From NCBI GenBank assembly GCA_001023575.1, contig CP011489.1, forward strand, positions 310,001 to 374,000: a stretch of DNA of 64,000 bases, in the 5' to 3' direction. The notes below the pieces were generated by a model. The model worked only from the letters and a program-made list of their open reading frames with translations, had not been told where the DNA came from and searched no databases. Below are positions 51,190 to 59,085 of this stretch, piece by piece (within the stretch, counting starts at the first letter, position 1; every line of letters begins with the position of its first letter). The translations under genes were made by a program, and so were the position numbers. This DNA comes from Actinobacteria bacterium IMCC26256 (GTDB taxonomy: Bacteria > Actinomycetota > Acidimicrobiia > IMCC26256).

Positions 51190-52034
51190 TAGACGACGTC
51201 CGCAAATTCGCGCTCAAGAGACTTAAACCACTTGTAGCCGATTAAAAGTGCGACAAGAGCACTGGCGCTGCTTATCCCGAGCAGTCCCCAGTCTGGCGTG
51301 GTGCCAACTGCTAGCACTCTGCGGAAACCCTCAAGGGGTCCTACCGCTGGATTTATGAGCGCGTACCAAGGCCGTAGGCCTGGAGAGATGCGTGTAACGG
51401 GATAAGCAACTGGACTCGCAAACAAGCCGAGTTGCAGTGCGAATGGTAATAAGTACCTGAAGTCTCGGTAATAGACATTCATGGCGCCAAGAGGCAGTGA
51501 AGCAGCCAGTGGAATGATTAGCAGAATAAGGCACAACAGCGGTATGAAGATGAGAGTCCATGTTAGGTGCGCTCCTGTAAAAGGAGTAGCTAGCAGTACA
51601 AGGAGCAGACCAATCCCAAGGTCCGGGATTATAGAGAGTACCGCTCCAAAAATAGGCGCCTCTCGCGGAAAGTAGACCTTTCGAAGAATGTCAGCGTCAT
51701 TAACAAGGGCATTCGCGCCAAAGGATATTCCCGAGGAAATAAATTGCCATGGGACCAATGCAGATATAGCAAATGCTGCATAGCTTGCTCCACCCCCTGA
51801 GACCTTAACAACCCTGCCAAAAAAGAGAATAAAGACCGCTAGAAATGCGAGGGGCTGGAGAACTGCCCACCCAACTCCGAGGGCTGATTGCTTGTAACGA
51901 ACACTTATACCTCGTACAGCAAAAGACCATACGACTTCGCGATAAACCACGAGTTCTCTAAACGCCACCCTGAGTTTGGGTGGGTTCTTTCCATCAAAGA
52001 CAGACTCAACAGGCTCATAATCTGAATGTCTCAA
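51189..52034 (-). CDS. Polysaccharide ABC exporter permease (Wzm/TagG-like)
   Basis: A 281-aa ABC-2 permease with six hydrophobic segments and the ABC-2 phrases RYKQSALGVGWAVLQPLAFL near the N-terminus, NDADILRKVYFPREAPIFG, and YYRDFRYLLPFALQLGLFASPVAYP. It exports a lipid-linked polysaccharide with the ATPase encoded next. The start is TTG with GAGGA about 6 nt upstream. Divergent from the glycosyltransferase at 52253 across a 218-bp region. Confidence 0.9.
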   Translation of the reverse strand: MRHSDYEPVESVFDGKNPPKLRVAFRELVVYREVVWSFAVRGISVRYKQSALGVGWAVLQPLAFLAVFILFFGRVVKVSGGGASYAAFAISALVPWQFISSGISFGANALVNDADILRKVYFPREAPIFGAVLSIIPDLGIGLLLVLLATPFTGAHLTWTLIFIPLLCLILLIIPLAASLPLGAMNVYYRDFRYLLPFALQLGLFASPVAYPVTRISPGLRPWYALINPAVGPLEGFRRVLAVGTTPDWGLLGISSASALVALLIGYKWFKSLEREFADVV

Positions 52035-52162
52035 AATTCATCCTCGGACTGAGTATTAGGGAGGGAACATTACGCTGCCTCTGTGCCCCGCAGAACCGTA
52101 TTTTCAGGTAATTACTACTAGTGGCGAAATGCTACCTTTCGATTGTGAGATTGTGGTACCTG

Positions 52163-52186
52163 AAAAGTGGCGACAAAAGTGGCGAC
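52163..52186. repeat. 12-bp tandem repeat in the exporter/GT intergenic region
   Basis: AAAAGTGGCGAC occurs twice head to tail (52163-52174, 52175-52186). It lies between two divergent genes and may be an operator. The remaining 52035-52252 holds no gene. Confidence 0.6.
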
Positions 52187-52252
52187 AGTGAGCAGAATTC
52201 TCGGTGTCGTCTCCAGAAACCTTGAAAAGAGTATACGGGAGCAGTTTAGAGA

Positions 52253-53560
52253 GTGTTGGAAATAAGGGATTCACTCAATGGCGGAGAGGATGACGATTCG
52301 CGACTGCGCATTCTCTGTGTAGCCGATGAGTTTCCCTGGCCAGAGCGGACTGGTTACAAGATTCGTCTTGCAAACATGCTTCGCGGGCTCGCCGAGGCGG
52401 GGAGTGTTGACTTAATCATTCTGCACCCAGGAGAAGAAGGAGCACTAGGTGATTTGGACTCAAATCAGGTGTCACTCAAAGATGGCATTGCTCCGATCAA
52501 CGAGCCGGTAGAGCGAACTCTCGTAGTAAAAGTGTCAATTGCTACTTCATCTTTACGAGGAGTCTTACCTTGGTTGGCAAGTGGGCTTCCGCGAAGAGTC
52601 GTATGGCGTGATTGGAGCGCAGCTAGGGTAGCGGTGTCAAGAGAATTGCTTAATGGCTATGACCTCATTTGGTGGAGTCAACTAGACACTTGGTCTGCAA
52701 TTGGGGCTGTCGGAAATGCCCCAAGCATCATTGATTTCGTTGACCTTGAGGATCAAAAAATGCGTACAAGTCGCAAAGCGCAAGAGCGCCCGCCTCTCCG
52801 CGACCTAAAAGCCTCTATGAGGTTCGTGATTGTTAGAGAGATGGACCGAATAGATATCAGACGCTGGCGTCGCGCTCAGCGCAGGGCATCCCTGCATGCG
52901 GATGGAGTGATTGTCTGCAGCCAGAAGGATAGCGTTGCTCTCGGCGGGGAGAAGACCTATGTAATTCCGAATGGGTATGTAACACCTGAAAACCCCGTGG
53001 GGCATCCTGAGCGGCAAGTTGACCAGAAGGGTGGAGCACTTGTTTTTATAGGGCTTCAAACCTATGAGCCCAACATTGACGGATCGCGTTTTCTGGTTGA
53101 GCGAGTGCTCCCAATTCTCCAGGAGTCGCGACCTGATGTCTCCATTCGCATCGTCGGTCGTGCTGATACAGAGGTCCAAGAGTTAGCAAGGGCTAGCGTC
53201 GAAGTAATAGGAGAGGTAGAGAGCATCGAGGCCGAATTAGCGAGTGCCGATATCTCTGTGGTTCCCTTGCGAATTGGGGGTGGTACACGTATCAAGATTC
53301 TCGAGGCACTTGCTCACCGTATCCCGATTGTCACAACGAACCTTGGCTGCGAAGGGCTTCCCCTAGTTAGTGGTGTGCATTGCGAGATCGCTGATTCTGC
53401 CAAAGCATTCGCAGAGTCGTGTGATTTGCTTCTTGGTGACGCCGGGAAGCGAATTGAGATGGCCGAGGCTGGGGCTGCTTTGCAGGGAGAGCACTTTGAG
53501 TGGGTACTGATCCGGTCACGTGTGGGTCAAATAGCCCGGGCTATTTGTGAGAAAAAGTAA
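52253..53560 (+). CDS. GT4-type glycosyltransferase
   Basis: A 435-aa GT-B enzyme: LRILCVADEFPWPERTGYKI at the N-terminus, VIPNGYVTPENPV, ALVFIGLQTYEPNIDGSRFL, and VPLRIGGGTRIKILEALAHRIPIVTTNLGCEGL at the donor site, which resembles the sugar transferase group found in exopolysaccharide clusters. GTG 52253. Its stop overlaps the following methyltransferase region. First gene of a plus-strand operon with the methyltransferase and deacetylase. Confidence 0.87.
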   Translation: MLEIRDSLNGGEDDDSRLRILCVADEFPWPERTGYKIRLANMLRGLAEAGSVDLIILHPGEEGALGDLDSNQVSLKDGIAPINEPVERTLVVKVSIATSSLRGVLPWLASGLPRRVVWRDWSAARVAVSRELLNGYDLIWWSQLDTWSAIGAVGNAPSIIDFVDLEDQKMRTSRKAQERPPLRDLKASMRFVIVREMDRIDIRRWRRAQRRASLHADGVIVCSQKDSVALGGEKTYVIPNGYVTPENPVGHPERQVDQKGGALVFIGLQTYEPNIDGSRFLVERVLPILQESRPDVSIRIVGRADTEVQELARASVEVIGEVESIEAELASADISVVPLRIGGGTRIKILEALAHRIPIVTTNLGCEGLPLVSGVHCEIADSAKAFAESCDLLLGDAGKRIEMAEAGAALQGEHFEWVLIRSRVGQIARAICEKK

Positions 53561-54345
53561 TGCGAAGGGACAGGTTGGGAGCGCGCGGCGAAAAGTCGAA
53601 GATGTATCCCACGCGCTCCTTCGCCTCTCCAAAAAGCAGGCGAAAAAGATTCTGCTCAGGCGTCGAGGGAGGCGAATTATTGCGCCAGTTAGATGGGGTT
53701 ATTGCGCCAGTTAGATGGGGATCACTTAGACGCACCAGACCACTGAGCGTTCGTTGGGGCAGCGATCGCGGTACCGCCATAGATCGCGTGTACATCAACA
53801 GGTTCTTTGAGAGACATTCAAATTACATACAAGGAGTATTGCTCGAAGTGCAGGGACCGGTTTATAGCGAGCGCTATGGTTCAAATATCACTAAGACCGA
53901 AATACTTGATATAGATCCTCGAAATATGCTGGCCACAATCGTGGCGGATCTTAACGACCGTGATGTTCTTCCAAAAGAGATGTTTGACTGCGTAGTAGTG
54001 CCTCAGACAATTCAGTATTTAACCGACCAAGTCACTGGATTGAAGAACCTCTATGACTCCATCAAGCCAGGGGGAGTGCTGCTCGTTACTGCTCCGTTTA
54101 TTCAAAAAATAGATCACAACGGTGAGGATGCAGATCGCATGAGGTTCTCTCCGCTCGCATTGAAGGAGCTCATCGAAACATCCTGCGATGGCGCCGAGAT
54201 TGAGGTCGAGAGTTTTGGCAATGTGCTCACTTCAATTGCGTTCTTGATGGGAATCTCGGCGGAGGAGATGAGGCCGGAAGATTTTGATGTATTCGATCCG
54301 GCTTATCCGATGCTCGTTACTGCCCGAGTTCGACGCCCGAGTTGA
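53547..54345 (+). pseudogene. Class I SAM methyltransferase interrupted by a 22-bp tandem duplication
   Basis: From GTG 53547 the frame reads a natural N-terminus (AKGQVGSARRKVEDVSHALL, KKILLRRRGRRIIAPVRWG) and then hits TAG in the second copy of a 22-bp duplication (53677-53720). Removing one copy restores IAPVRWGSLRRTRPLSVRWG and continues in the downstream frame, which carries a normal SAM methyltransferase: LLEVQGPVYSERYG, ILDIDPRN, FDCVVVPQTIQYL, SIKPGGVLLVTAPF. The downstream frame is also open back to ATG 53560, but that N-terminus (Ser/Arg-rich) looks like an out-of-frame reading. A hybrid protein from 53560 is possible. It sits in a glycan operon between glycosyltransferase and deacetylase. 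Confidence 0.75.
53677..53720. repeat. Perfect 22-bp tandem duplication inside the methyltransferase gene
   Basis: Two identical copies, 53677-53698 and 53699-53720, starting TTATTGCGCCAG and ending in GGGG. 22 is not a multiple of three, so it shifts the reading frame. Confidence 0.95.
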
Positions 54346-55289
54346 ACATTATGAGATCTCAATCGCTAGTGCTCATGTATCACCAGATAGCAGAGACCAA
54401 AGATGATCCGAACGATCTGGCTGTGAGCCCTAAGAATTTTGCCGCCCAGATGTCCGTCTTAAAAGATCGATGTGAAGTTGTTCCACTTAGCGAAATTCAA
54501 TCGAGGTCAGAGTCGAGGAGTAAGCGTCCACGTGTCGCGATTACCTTTGATGATGGTTACGCTGACAATGGCGAGGTAGGTGCACCCATCTTGGAGGCCG
54601 CTGGCCTGCCGGCAAGTTTCTTTATAACCGGCATCGCGATCGATGGCCGCGGAGAATTCTGGTGGGATTCCCTAGAGCATCTGCTCCTTGACCTCTCCGA
54701 TCAGAATGCTCCGCAGGATCCCTTCGAAGTCTCGATTGGTGGCCAGCATCTGCGTGTTGATCTCCGGACGCGCGATGCAAGACTTAACGCCCATAAATCC
54801 TTAAGAAGACCGCTACGACTCCGGCCCCCGGAGGAGATAGCTCCTGTAATTGATGCTCTGGCGGCGCATGTCGGCAGTGAAGCCCCAGCCTGCGAACGGC
54901 ATCGTTTAGCGGGGCTAAGTGGAGTGCAAGCGCTTTCTCGAATCCCAGGAGTGACGATTGGTTCGCACACAATCCGGCATGTATCTCTCCCCACTCTCAC
55001 CCAAGAAGTTCGACGCCACGAGCTAGCAGAGTCTCGTCGCCTTCTCGAAGAAGTGATCGATCAACCGGTTTTAGAGTTTGCATTCCCATTTGGCGGAGAA
55101 GGGGCTTTTGATGATGCAAGCGAAGTTGCAGTGCGCGACGCGGGGTACGTACTCGCGTGTCGTTCGATTTTCGGAACCGTAAATCACCGCACCGACCCAT
55201 TTAGAATTCCGCGTGCTCAGGTTTACGATACCAGAGAGCACGATTTTTCTGCGCAGCTTGACGGATGGTTCCGAGGACGCCATTCTTGA
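54342..55289 (+). CDS. Polysaccharide deacetylase (NodB domain)
   Basis: A 315-aa carbohydrate esterase family 4-type protein: LVLMYHQIAETKDDPND at the N-terminus, RVAITFDDGYADNGEV (the catalytic/metal TFDDG motif), FFITGIAIDGRGEFWWDSLE, GVTIGSHTIRHVSLPTL (HXXXH metal motif), LEFAFPFGG. It removes acetyl groups from a surface polysaccharide. Start TTG 54342 or ATG 54351; it overlaps the methyltransferase stop by a few bases, so it is co-transcribed. Confidence 0.88.
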   Translation: MNIMRSQSLVLMYHQIAETKDDPNDLAVSPKNFAAQMSVLKDRCEVVPLSEIQSRSESRSKRPRVAITFDDGYADNGEVGAPILEAAGLPASFFITGIAIDGRGEFWWDSLEHLLLDLSDQNAPQDPFEVSIGGQHLRVDLRTRDARLNAHKSLRRPLRLRPPEEIAPVIDALAAHVGSEAPACERHRLAGLSGVQALSRIPGVTIGSHTIRHVSLPTLTQEVRRHELAESRRLLEEVIDQPVLEFAFPFGGEGAFDDASEVAVRDAGYVLACRSIFGTVNHRTDPFRIPRAQVYDTREHDFSAQLDGWFRGRHS

Positions 55290-55359
55290 TCTTGACAGCA
55301 TCGCCTATCCCAACCTGGTCGAAGTGGTATCTGCATTAACTCTGGAGCAAATAAGTAAC

Positions 55360-56787
55360 CTAGATCGACCAGGTAGGCCCAAGTTGCGGGTCCTGCAACC
55401 AAGCCTTTGCGACGCGATTAATTAGCCCCTCTTTAACGTCGACACCCGGGGAGCGTTCAGCGCGCACAGATGCTGATCTTCCGTGATGGAGCCAACCAGT
55501 CACTACCGCTGCTCCAATTGCTTCGCTAGGCAAGCCCATTGTGGCTGCTCCGCGAGCAAGCTGGGCCATGAGGTCACCGCTTCGGGGATGCTCGCCTCTG
55601 AAGAGCGCTGCGATGCGATCAACTTTTGTATGGGCGTCTGCTGGTCCGTCGAGAGAGCTGTAAGCGTCGCTCAGAAAATATGCAAGGTCCCAGAGCGGAA
55701 TCGAGGGGTATGCGGCCGATTCCCAATCCAGCACACAGAACTGCTCGCCGCTTACTGCGATATTCCAAGAGCCAGGGTCCCGGTGGGCGAGTACCGCCGG
55801 TGCAGATCTGAGTGGAGCGAGTAACGACTCTGAGACCCCGTACTCTGTATACGCGCGGAGAATATCTCGCGAAATGCGCTCTAACTCTGGGGCAAGGTCG
55901 CTACTCGGCCCTGCTGATTCTGCTCCCATCGCGATCAGCCAATCAGTTACTCGCTCGATGTGTGCCAGAGCGCTTGGGCTCTCGCCTTCATCAAGAACGA
56001 GATTTAGCGTTGCGCCAAGTGCCGCAGTCTCCACAGATCCCGAAAGCCCCTCGACCTCGAATCTCCCAAGGATTTTAGGGGCCATAGATGCAGAGTTCGG
56101 GGCCTTACTGTTGAGTAGGCCAAGCCCGCGTTCATCGGCAGCGAAGGCGAGAGCATTGTCTTGCACGCGCGAAATTTTCACGACTGTTGTAGGCACATCG
56201 CTGCCGTATGGGAACGCATGGAATACAACGCGCTGCAGGTCGTCGCCGTCTCCGAACCACGCTATCCAGCCCCCGCTTGCATCCGCGCCCAAATGCTGTG
56301 CGGCCGCAATTGGAAACGGTGGACCGGGTGTGCGCGTAGCAATCGTTACGACTGAATCGGCTGGTGCATAACCGACCCGCAGCGCAGCGCGAACAATGGC
56401 TGTGCGCGCAGAGTCGACGGCACTGCGGGTAGGGCGTGTGGTCTCGAGAGCGTAACGCGCAGCCGATGTGTTGCCAATCGGAAACGCTAGCCTTGGGCCA
56501 TGAGCCCCGCTGCGCACCACAACTCGCTGAACGCTGTAGCCAGCTGCGATTAGTGGACGCCGCGGTGCTCTCCCAAAAATCAAGAGCATCGGCGAGGCGA
56601 TACGCATCAACTCTGCATTGAGTGGTGCAACTCTGGTTACATGGAGATCTGCATCTGCTGCGTCAATGGTTAGGGAGCCCATAGATTCTGCGCTACTGCG
56701 CAATTCTGGAATCTCTGTAGCCACATGGATTCTTGGGGCCGGCTGAGGCAGTGTCAGGCGCAGATCGGTGGCGCGAATTGTTGTCAT
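55360..56787 (-). CDS. Aminoglycoside phosphotransferase-fold protein
   Basis: A 475-aa protein. The N-terminal 200 residues are not recognised. The C-terminal half is APH-like: AVLAHRDPGSWNIAVSGEQFCVLDWESAAYPSIPLWDLAYFLSDAYSS carries the HxDxxxxN catalytic pattern (HRDPGSWN) and the DWE metal motif. It may phosphorylate a small molecule or have lost activity. The ATG has TAGGCT 8 nt upstream (56801-56796). It is convergent with the deacetylase and divergent from the methionine aminopeptidase gene. Confidence 0.8.
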   Translation of the reverse strand: MTTIRATDLRLTLPQPAPRIHVATEIPELRSSAESMGSLTIDAADADLHVTRVAPLNAELMRIASPMLLIFGRAPRRPLIAAGYSVQRVVVRSGAHGPRLAFPIGNTSAARYALETTRPTRSAVDSARTAIVRAALRVGYAPADSVVTIATRTPGPPFPIAAAQHLGADASGGWIAWFGDGDDLQRVVFHAFPYGSDVPTTVVKISRVQDNALAFAADERGLGLLNSKAPNSASMAPKILGRFEVEGLSGSVETAALGATLNLVLDEGESPSALAHIERVTDWLIAMGAESAGPSSDLAPELERISRDILRAYTEYGVSESLLAPLRSAPAVLAHRDPGSWNIAVSGEQFCVLDWESAAYPSIPLWDLAYFLSDAYSSLDGPADAHTKVDRIAALFRGEHPRSGDLMAQLARGAATMGLPSEAIGAAVVTGWLHHGRSASVRAERSPGVDVKEGLINRVAKAWLQDPQLGPTWSI

Positions 56788-56816
56788 TGCGCCCGAGCCT
56801 AGGGGCGCAAACGCCC

Positions 56817-56822
56817 TACGCT
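56817..56822 (+). promoter_or_regulatory. -10 element upstream of the methionine aminopeptidase gene
   Basis: TACGCT lies about 28-31 bp before the GTG start, so this transcript would have a short leader holding GGAG, unlike its leaderless neighbours. Confidence 0.35.
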
Positions 56823-56852
56823 GTCACCTCAGATGCAAAAGACGGAGTTGTG

Positions 56853-57767
56853 GTGCTGAAGTCAAATGATCCCTGCTGGTGCGGAAGCGGCGAGAAGTAC
56901 AAGCGCTGCCATAAGCCGATAGAGAAGCACCTCTCGCCAGGGTTTATCTCCCCGATGAGGAGCGTCCCTCCGCTAATTCCCCGTCCGCCGTATGCCGAGA
57001 GTGGTAATCCGCCGCAGATTCGGGAGGGCGCGGTGAAGTCTCTAGATGTAATTGAGCGCATGCGAGGCGCCTGCAGTATCGCCGCCGAGATACTTCGTGA
57101 GGCCGGCGCGCTAGTAGCCCCAGGTATCACCACTGACGAGATTGATATTGCTGTTCATGAAGCGACTATCTCCCGCAACGCATACCCGAGTCCTCTCAAC
57201 TACCGCGGATTCCCAAAGAGTGTATGTACCTCGGTAAATGAAGTGATCTGCCATGGGATCCCAGATGATCGAGTGCTGGAGAATGGCGACATTCTCAACA
57301 TTGACGTAACTGCATATATCGATGGTGTTCATGGCGATACAAACGCTACGTTTTTAGTTGGTGATGTTGATGCGGGTTCACGTCGACTTGTTGAGGTAAC
57401 GCGCGAATGCTTGGAGTTCGCGATCGAGGCGGTAATTCCCGGACGACCGCTCTCGGATATAGGGCGCGCCATCGAGGGCCACGCGACACCCAACGGATTC
57501 TCGGTGATACGTACGTTTGTTGGGCACGGTATCGGCGAACAGTTTCACGGCGAGCCTTCAGTGCTCCACTACTACGAGCCGAGACTCGTTATGCCGATGG
57601 AGCCTGGCATGGTCTTCACCATTGAACCGATGATCGCCATTGGTGACCATAGAGAGAAGATTTGGTCTGATGGCTGGACTGCGGTCACGCAAGATGGCCT
57701 TCGCACGGCTCAGTTCGAGCACACAATTCTTGTAACTGAGAGCGGCTCTGAGGTGCTTACCCGCTAG
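56853..57767 (+). CDS. map: Methionine aminopeptidase with N-terminal SEC-C zinc motif
   Basis: A 304-aa enzyme. The SEC-C motif NDPCWCGSGEKYKRCHK is at the N-terminus. The pita-bread metallopeptidase follows: the dimetal Asp ligands in NIDVTAYIDGVHGDTNATF, then GHGIGEQFHGEPSVLHY (His) and GMVFTIEPMIAIG (Glu), then AQFEHTILVTESG (Glu). It removes N-terminal Met from new proteins. The SEC-C motif lets MetAP contact the ribosome in actinobacteria. GTG 56853 has GGAG 5 nt upstream; GTG 56850 is next to it. Divergent from the APH-fold gene. Confidence 0.93.
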   Translation: MLKSNDPCWCGSGEKYKRCHKPIEKHLSPGFISPMRSVPPLIPRPPYAESGNPPQIREGAVKSLDVIERMRGACSIAAEILREAGALVAPGITTDEIDIAVHEATISRNAYPSPLNYRGFPKSVCTSVNEVICHGIPDDRVLENGDILNIDVTAYIDGVHGDTNATFLVGDVDAGSRRLVEVTRECLEFAIEAVIPGRPLSDIGRAIEGHATPNGFSVIRTFVGHGIGEQFHGEPSVLHYYEPRLVMPMEPGMVFTIEPMIAIGDHREKIWSDGWTAVTQDGLRTAQFEHTILVTESGSEVLTR

Positions 57768-57785
57768 CCCTATCGACGTGTGCGC

Positions 57786-58505
57786 TTAAGAAACTGCAGT
57801 TCCGAGCAGGCTACCGACTAGCGCAGATGCGGCCATAGCTAGGGCTCCGCCAACGACGACGCGAGTAGCCGCTCTCGTTGGCTTTGCGCCCCCGAGTTTT
57901 GCTCCTAGTGCTCCTAGAGTTATGAGCATCAACAACGCAACTACTGCGCTTGTAACGATACGTGTAGCAGCCGTTGCGTCCTTGCCAATAAGGGCCATCA
58001 CGAGCACTGGGACTCCCGAACCAACCGCAAATGCAAAGGCCGAGACGACAGATGCTTGCGTGGGGCGTGCACGAGTGTGCTCAAAGATGCCGAGTTCGTC
58101 TCTGAGGTGCGCTCCGATGGGATCTGCAGCCATTAATTGAGATGCCACCTCCTCTGCGGTCTCTCGCCTTAAGCCTCGCGCTACATAAATCTCTGTGAGT
58201 TCCTCAAGCTCGTGCTCGGGGCTCGCCTCAATCTCAAGAGTCTCACGAGCAATATCTGCACGCTCGGTATCACGCTGGCTGCTTACCGATACGTACTCTC
58301 CGAGCGCCATTGATGCTGCGCCAGCAACAAGCCCGGCAATACCAGCAACAAGAATCGCTCCACGTGAGGCGTCGCTTGCAGCCACAGCGATCATGAGGCT
58401 CGCCGTAGAGACGATTCCATCATTAGCGCCGAGTACTCCGGCCCTCAACCAACCGACGCGTTCGTGACGGTGAGTCTCGCGGTGGCTAGCGGTTCGTCCT
58501 GCCAT
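57786..58505 (-). CDS. VIT1/CCC1-family metal ion transporter
   Basis: A 239-aa membrane protein: WLRAGVLGANDGIVSTASLM is the VIT1/CCC1 first-helix signature, AASMALGEYVSVSSQRDTER the metal-binding loop, then a Glu-rich cytosolic part (EHELEELTEIYVARGLRRETAEEVA) and helices to the end (LLMLITLGALGAKLGG; GALAMAASALVGSLLG). It moves Fe2+/Mn2+ across the membrane. GAGGA lies about 8 nt before the ATG. Confidence 0.92.
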   Translation of the reverse strand: MAGRTASHRETHRHERVGWLRAGVLGANDGIVSTASLMIAVAASDASRGAILVAGIAGLVAGAASMALGEYVSVSSQRDTERADIARETLEIEASPEHELEELTEIYVARGLRRETAEEVASQLMAADPIGAHLRDELGIFEHTRARPTQASVVSAFAFAVGSGVPVLVMALIGKDATAATRIVTSAVVALLMLITLGALGAKLGGAKPTRAATRVVVGGALAMAASALVGSLLGTAVS

Positions 58506-58554
58506 GATCTAAGTCCTCAAGTAGTTCCGGAATGATTTATCCAACAGTAAGAGT

Positions 58555-58680
58555 ATGCCTAATAGCCCTAGTGCTGAGGGTCGAGTATGTCAGTGTGACG
58601 AATGCGACGACGACCCCTTGACCCCGCCTCCCCATAAAATCTCGGATCAAGGCTTCGATGAGCTCGGCATCGCCTTCTAG
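58555..58680 (+). CDS. Possible 41-aa Cys-rich small protein (CXCXXC)
   Basis: An ATG frame of 41 codons between the VIT gene and the PH-like gene: VCQCDECDDDPLTPPPHK with three cysteines spaced CXCXXC, then SDQGFDELGIAF and a TAG 2 bp before the neighbouring convergent stop. The sequence looks like a small metal-binding protein, and it is divergent from a metal transporter gene. No good Shine-Dalgarno or -10 was found. A chance frame is possible. Confidence 0.35.
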   Translation: MPNSPSAEGRVCQCDECDDDPLTPPPHKISDQGFDELGIAF

Positions 58681-58682
58681 AT

Positions 58683-58976
58683 CTATTCCTGCGTAGCACG
58701 CGCTATCCGGCTAATGATCGACTGCGCTCTTGCCGCATTGGCTGATGTGAGTCCGCGAATCTCGAGTCTCCCGTCGTCTCCGTCAATAGTTAAACGCAGC
58801 CCAGTGAAGACCTTCTTGGATCGAGCAATTCTCTTGAGGCCCGCGATCTTCAGCGTGCGGCTCTCTTCTTGGGTCGTTGTGACTATTCGGTCAGAGAATA
58901 TAAAGACATCCCCTCGGCGCCAGCGCCGTGACTTTATGAGGACTTTCTTGAGAATTAGTTCTGCGTCTTCTTGCAT
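58683..58976 (-). CDS. Small PH-domain-like hypothetical protein
   Basis: A 97-aa soluble protein with alternating strands and a C-terminal helix (SANAARAQSIISRIARATQE), as in small PH-like (bPH/YcxB-type) folds: GDVFIFSDRIVTT, LKIAGLKRIARSKKVF, LRLTIDGDDGRLEIRG. No membrane segment. The ATG has TAGGTT 6 nt upstream (58988-58983), a leaderless start. Function unknown. Confidence 0.6.
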   Translation of the reverse strand: MQEDAELILKKVLIKSRRWRRGDVFIFSDRIVTTTQEESRTLKIAGLKRIARSKKVFTGLRLTIDGDDGRLEIRGLTSANAARAQSIISRIARATQE

Positions 58977-59085
58977 GGTCGAAACCTAGTGGAGACCTGC
59001 GATACGTGGGCTATTTCTTCCTACTAACGTGTGGCAGGCCGCGGTCGGTCCGTTGGTTCTACTTCGAAATATGGGGGAAATTTTA

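Noticed and set aside
53560-53700. N-terminus of the methyltransferase from ATG 53560 as the normal protein
   Set aside because: The Ser/Arg-rich reading looks out of frame, while the other frame gives a natural N-terminus that joins cleanly when one 22-bp copy is removed. Kept as an alternative.
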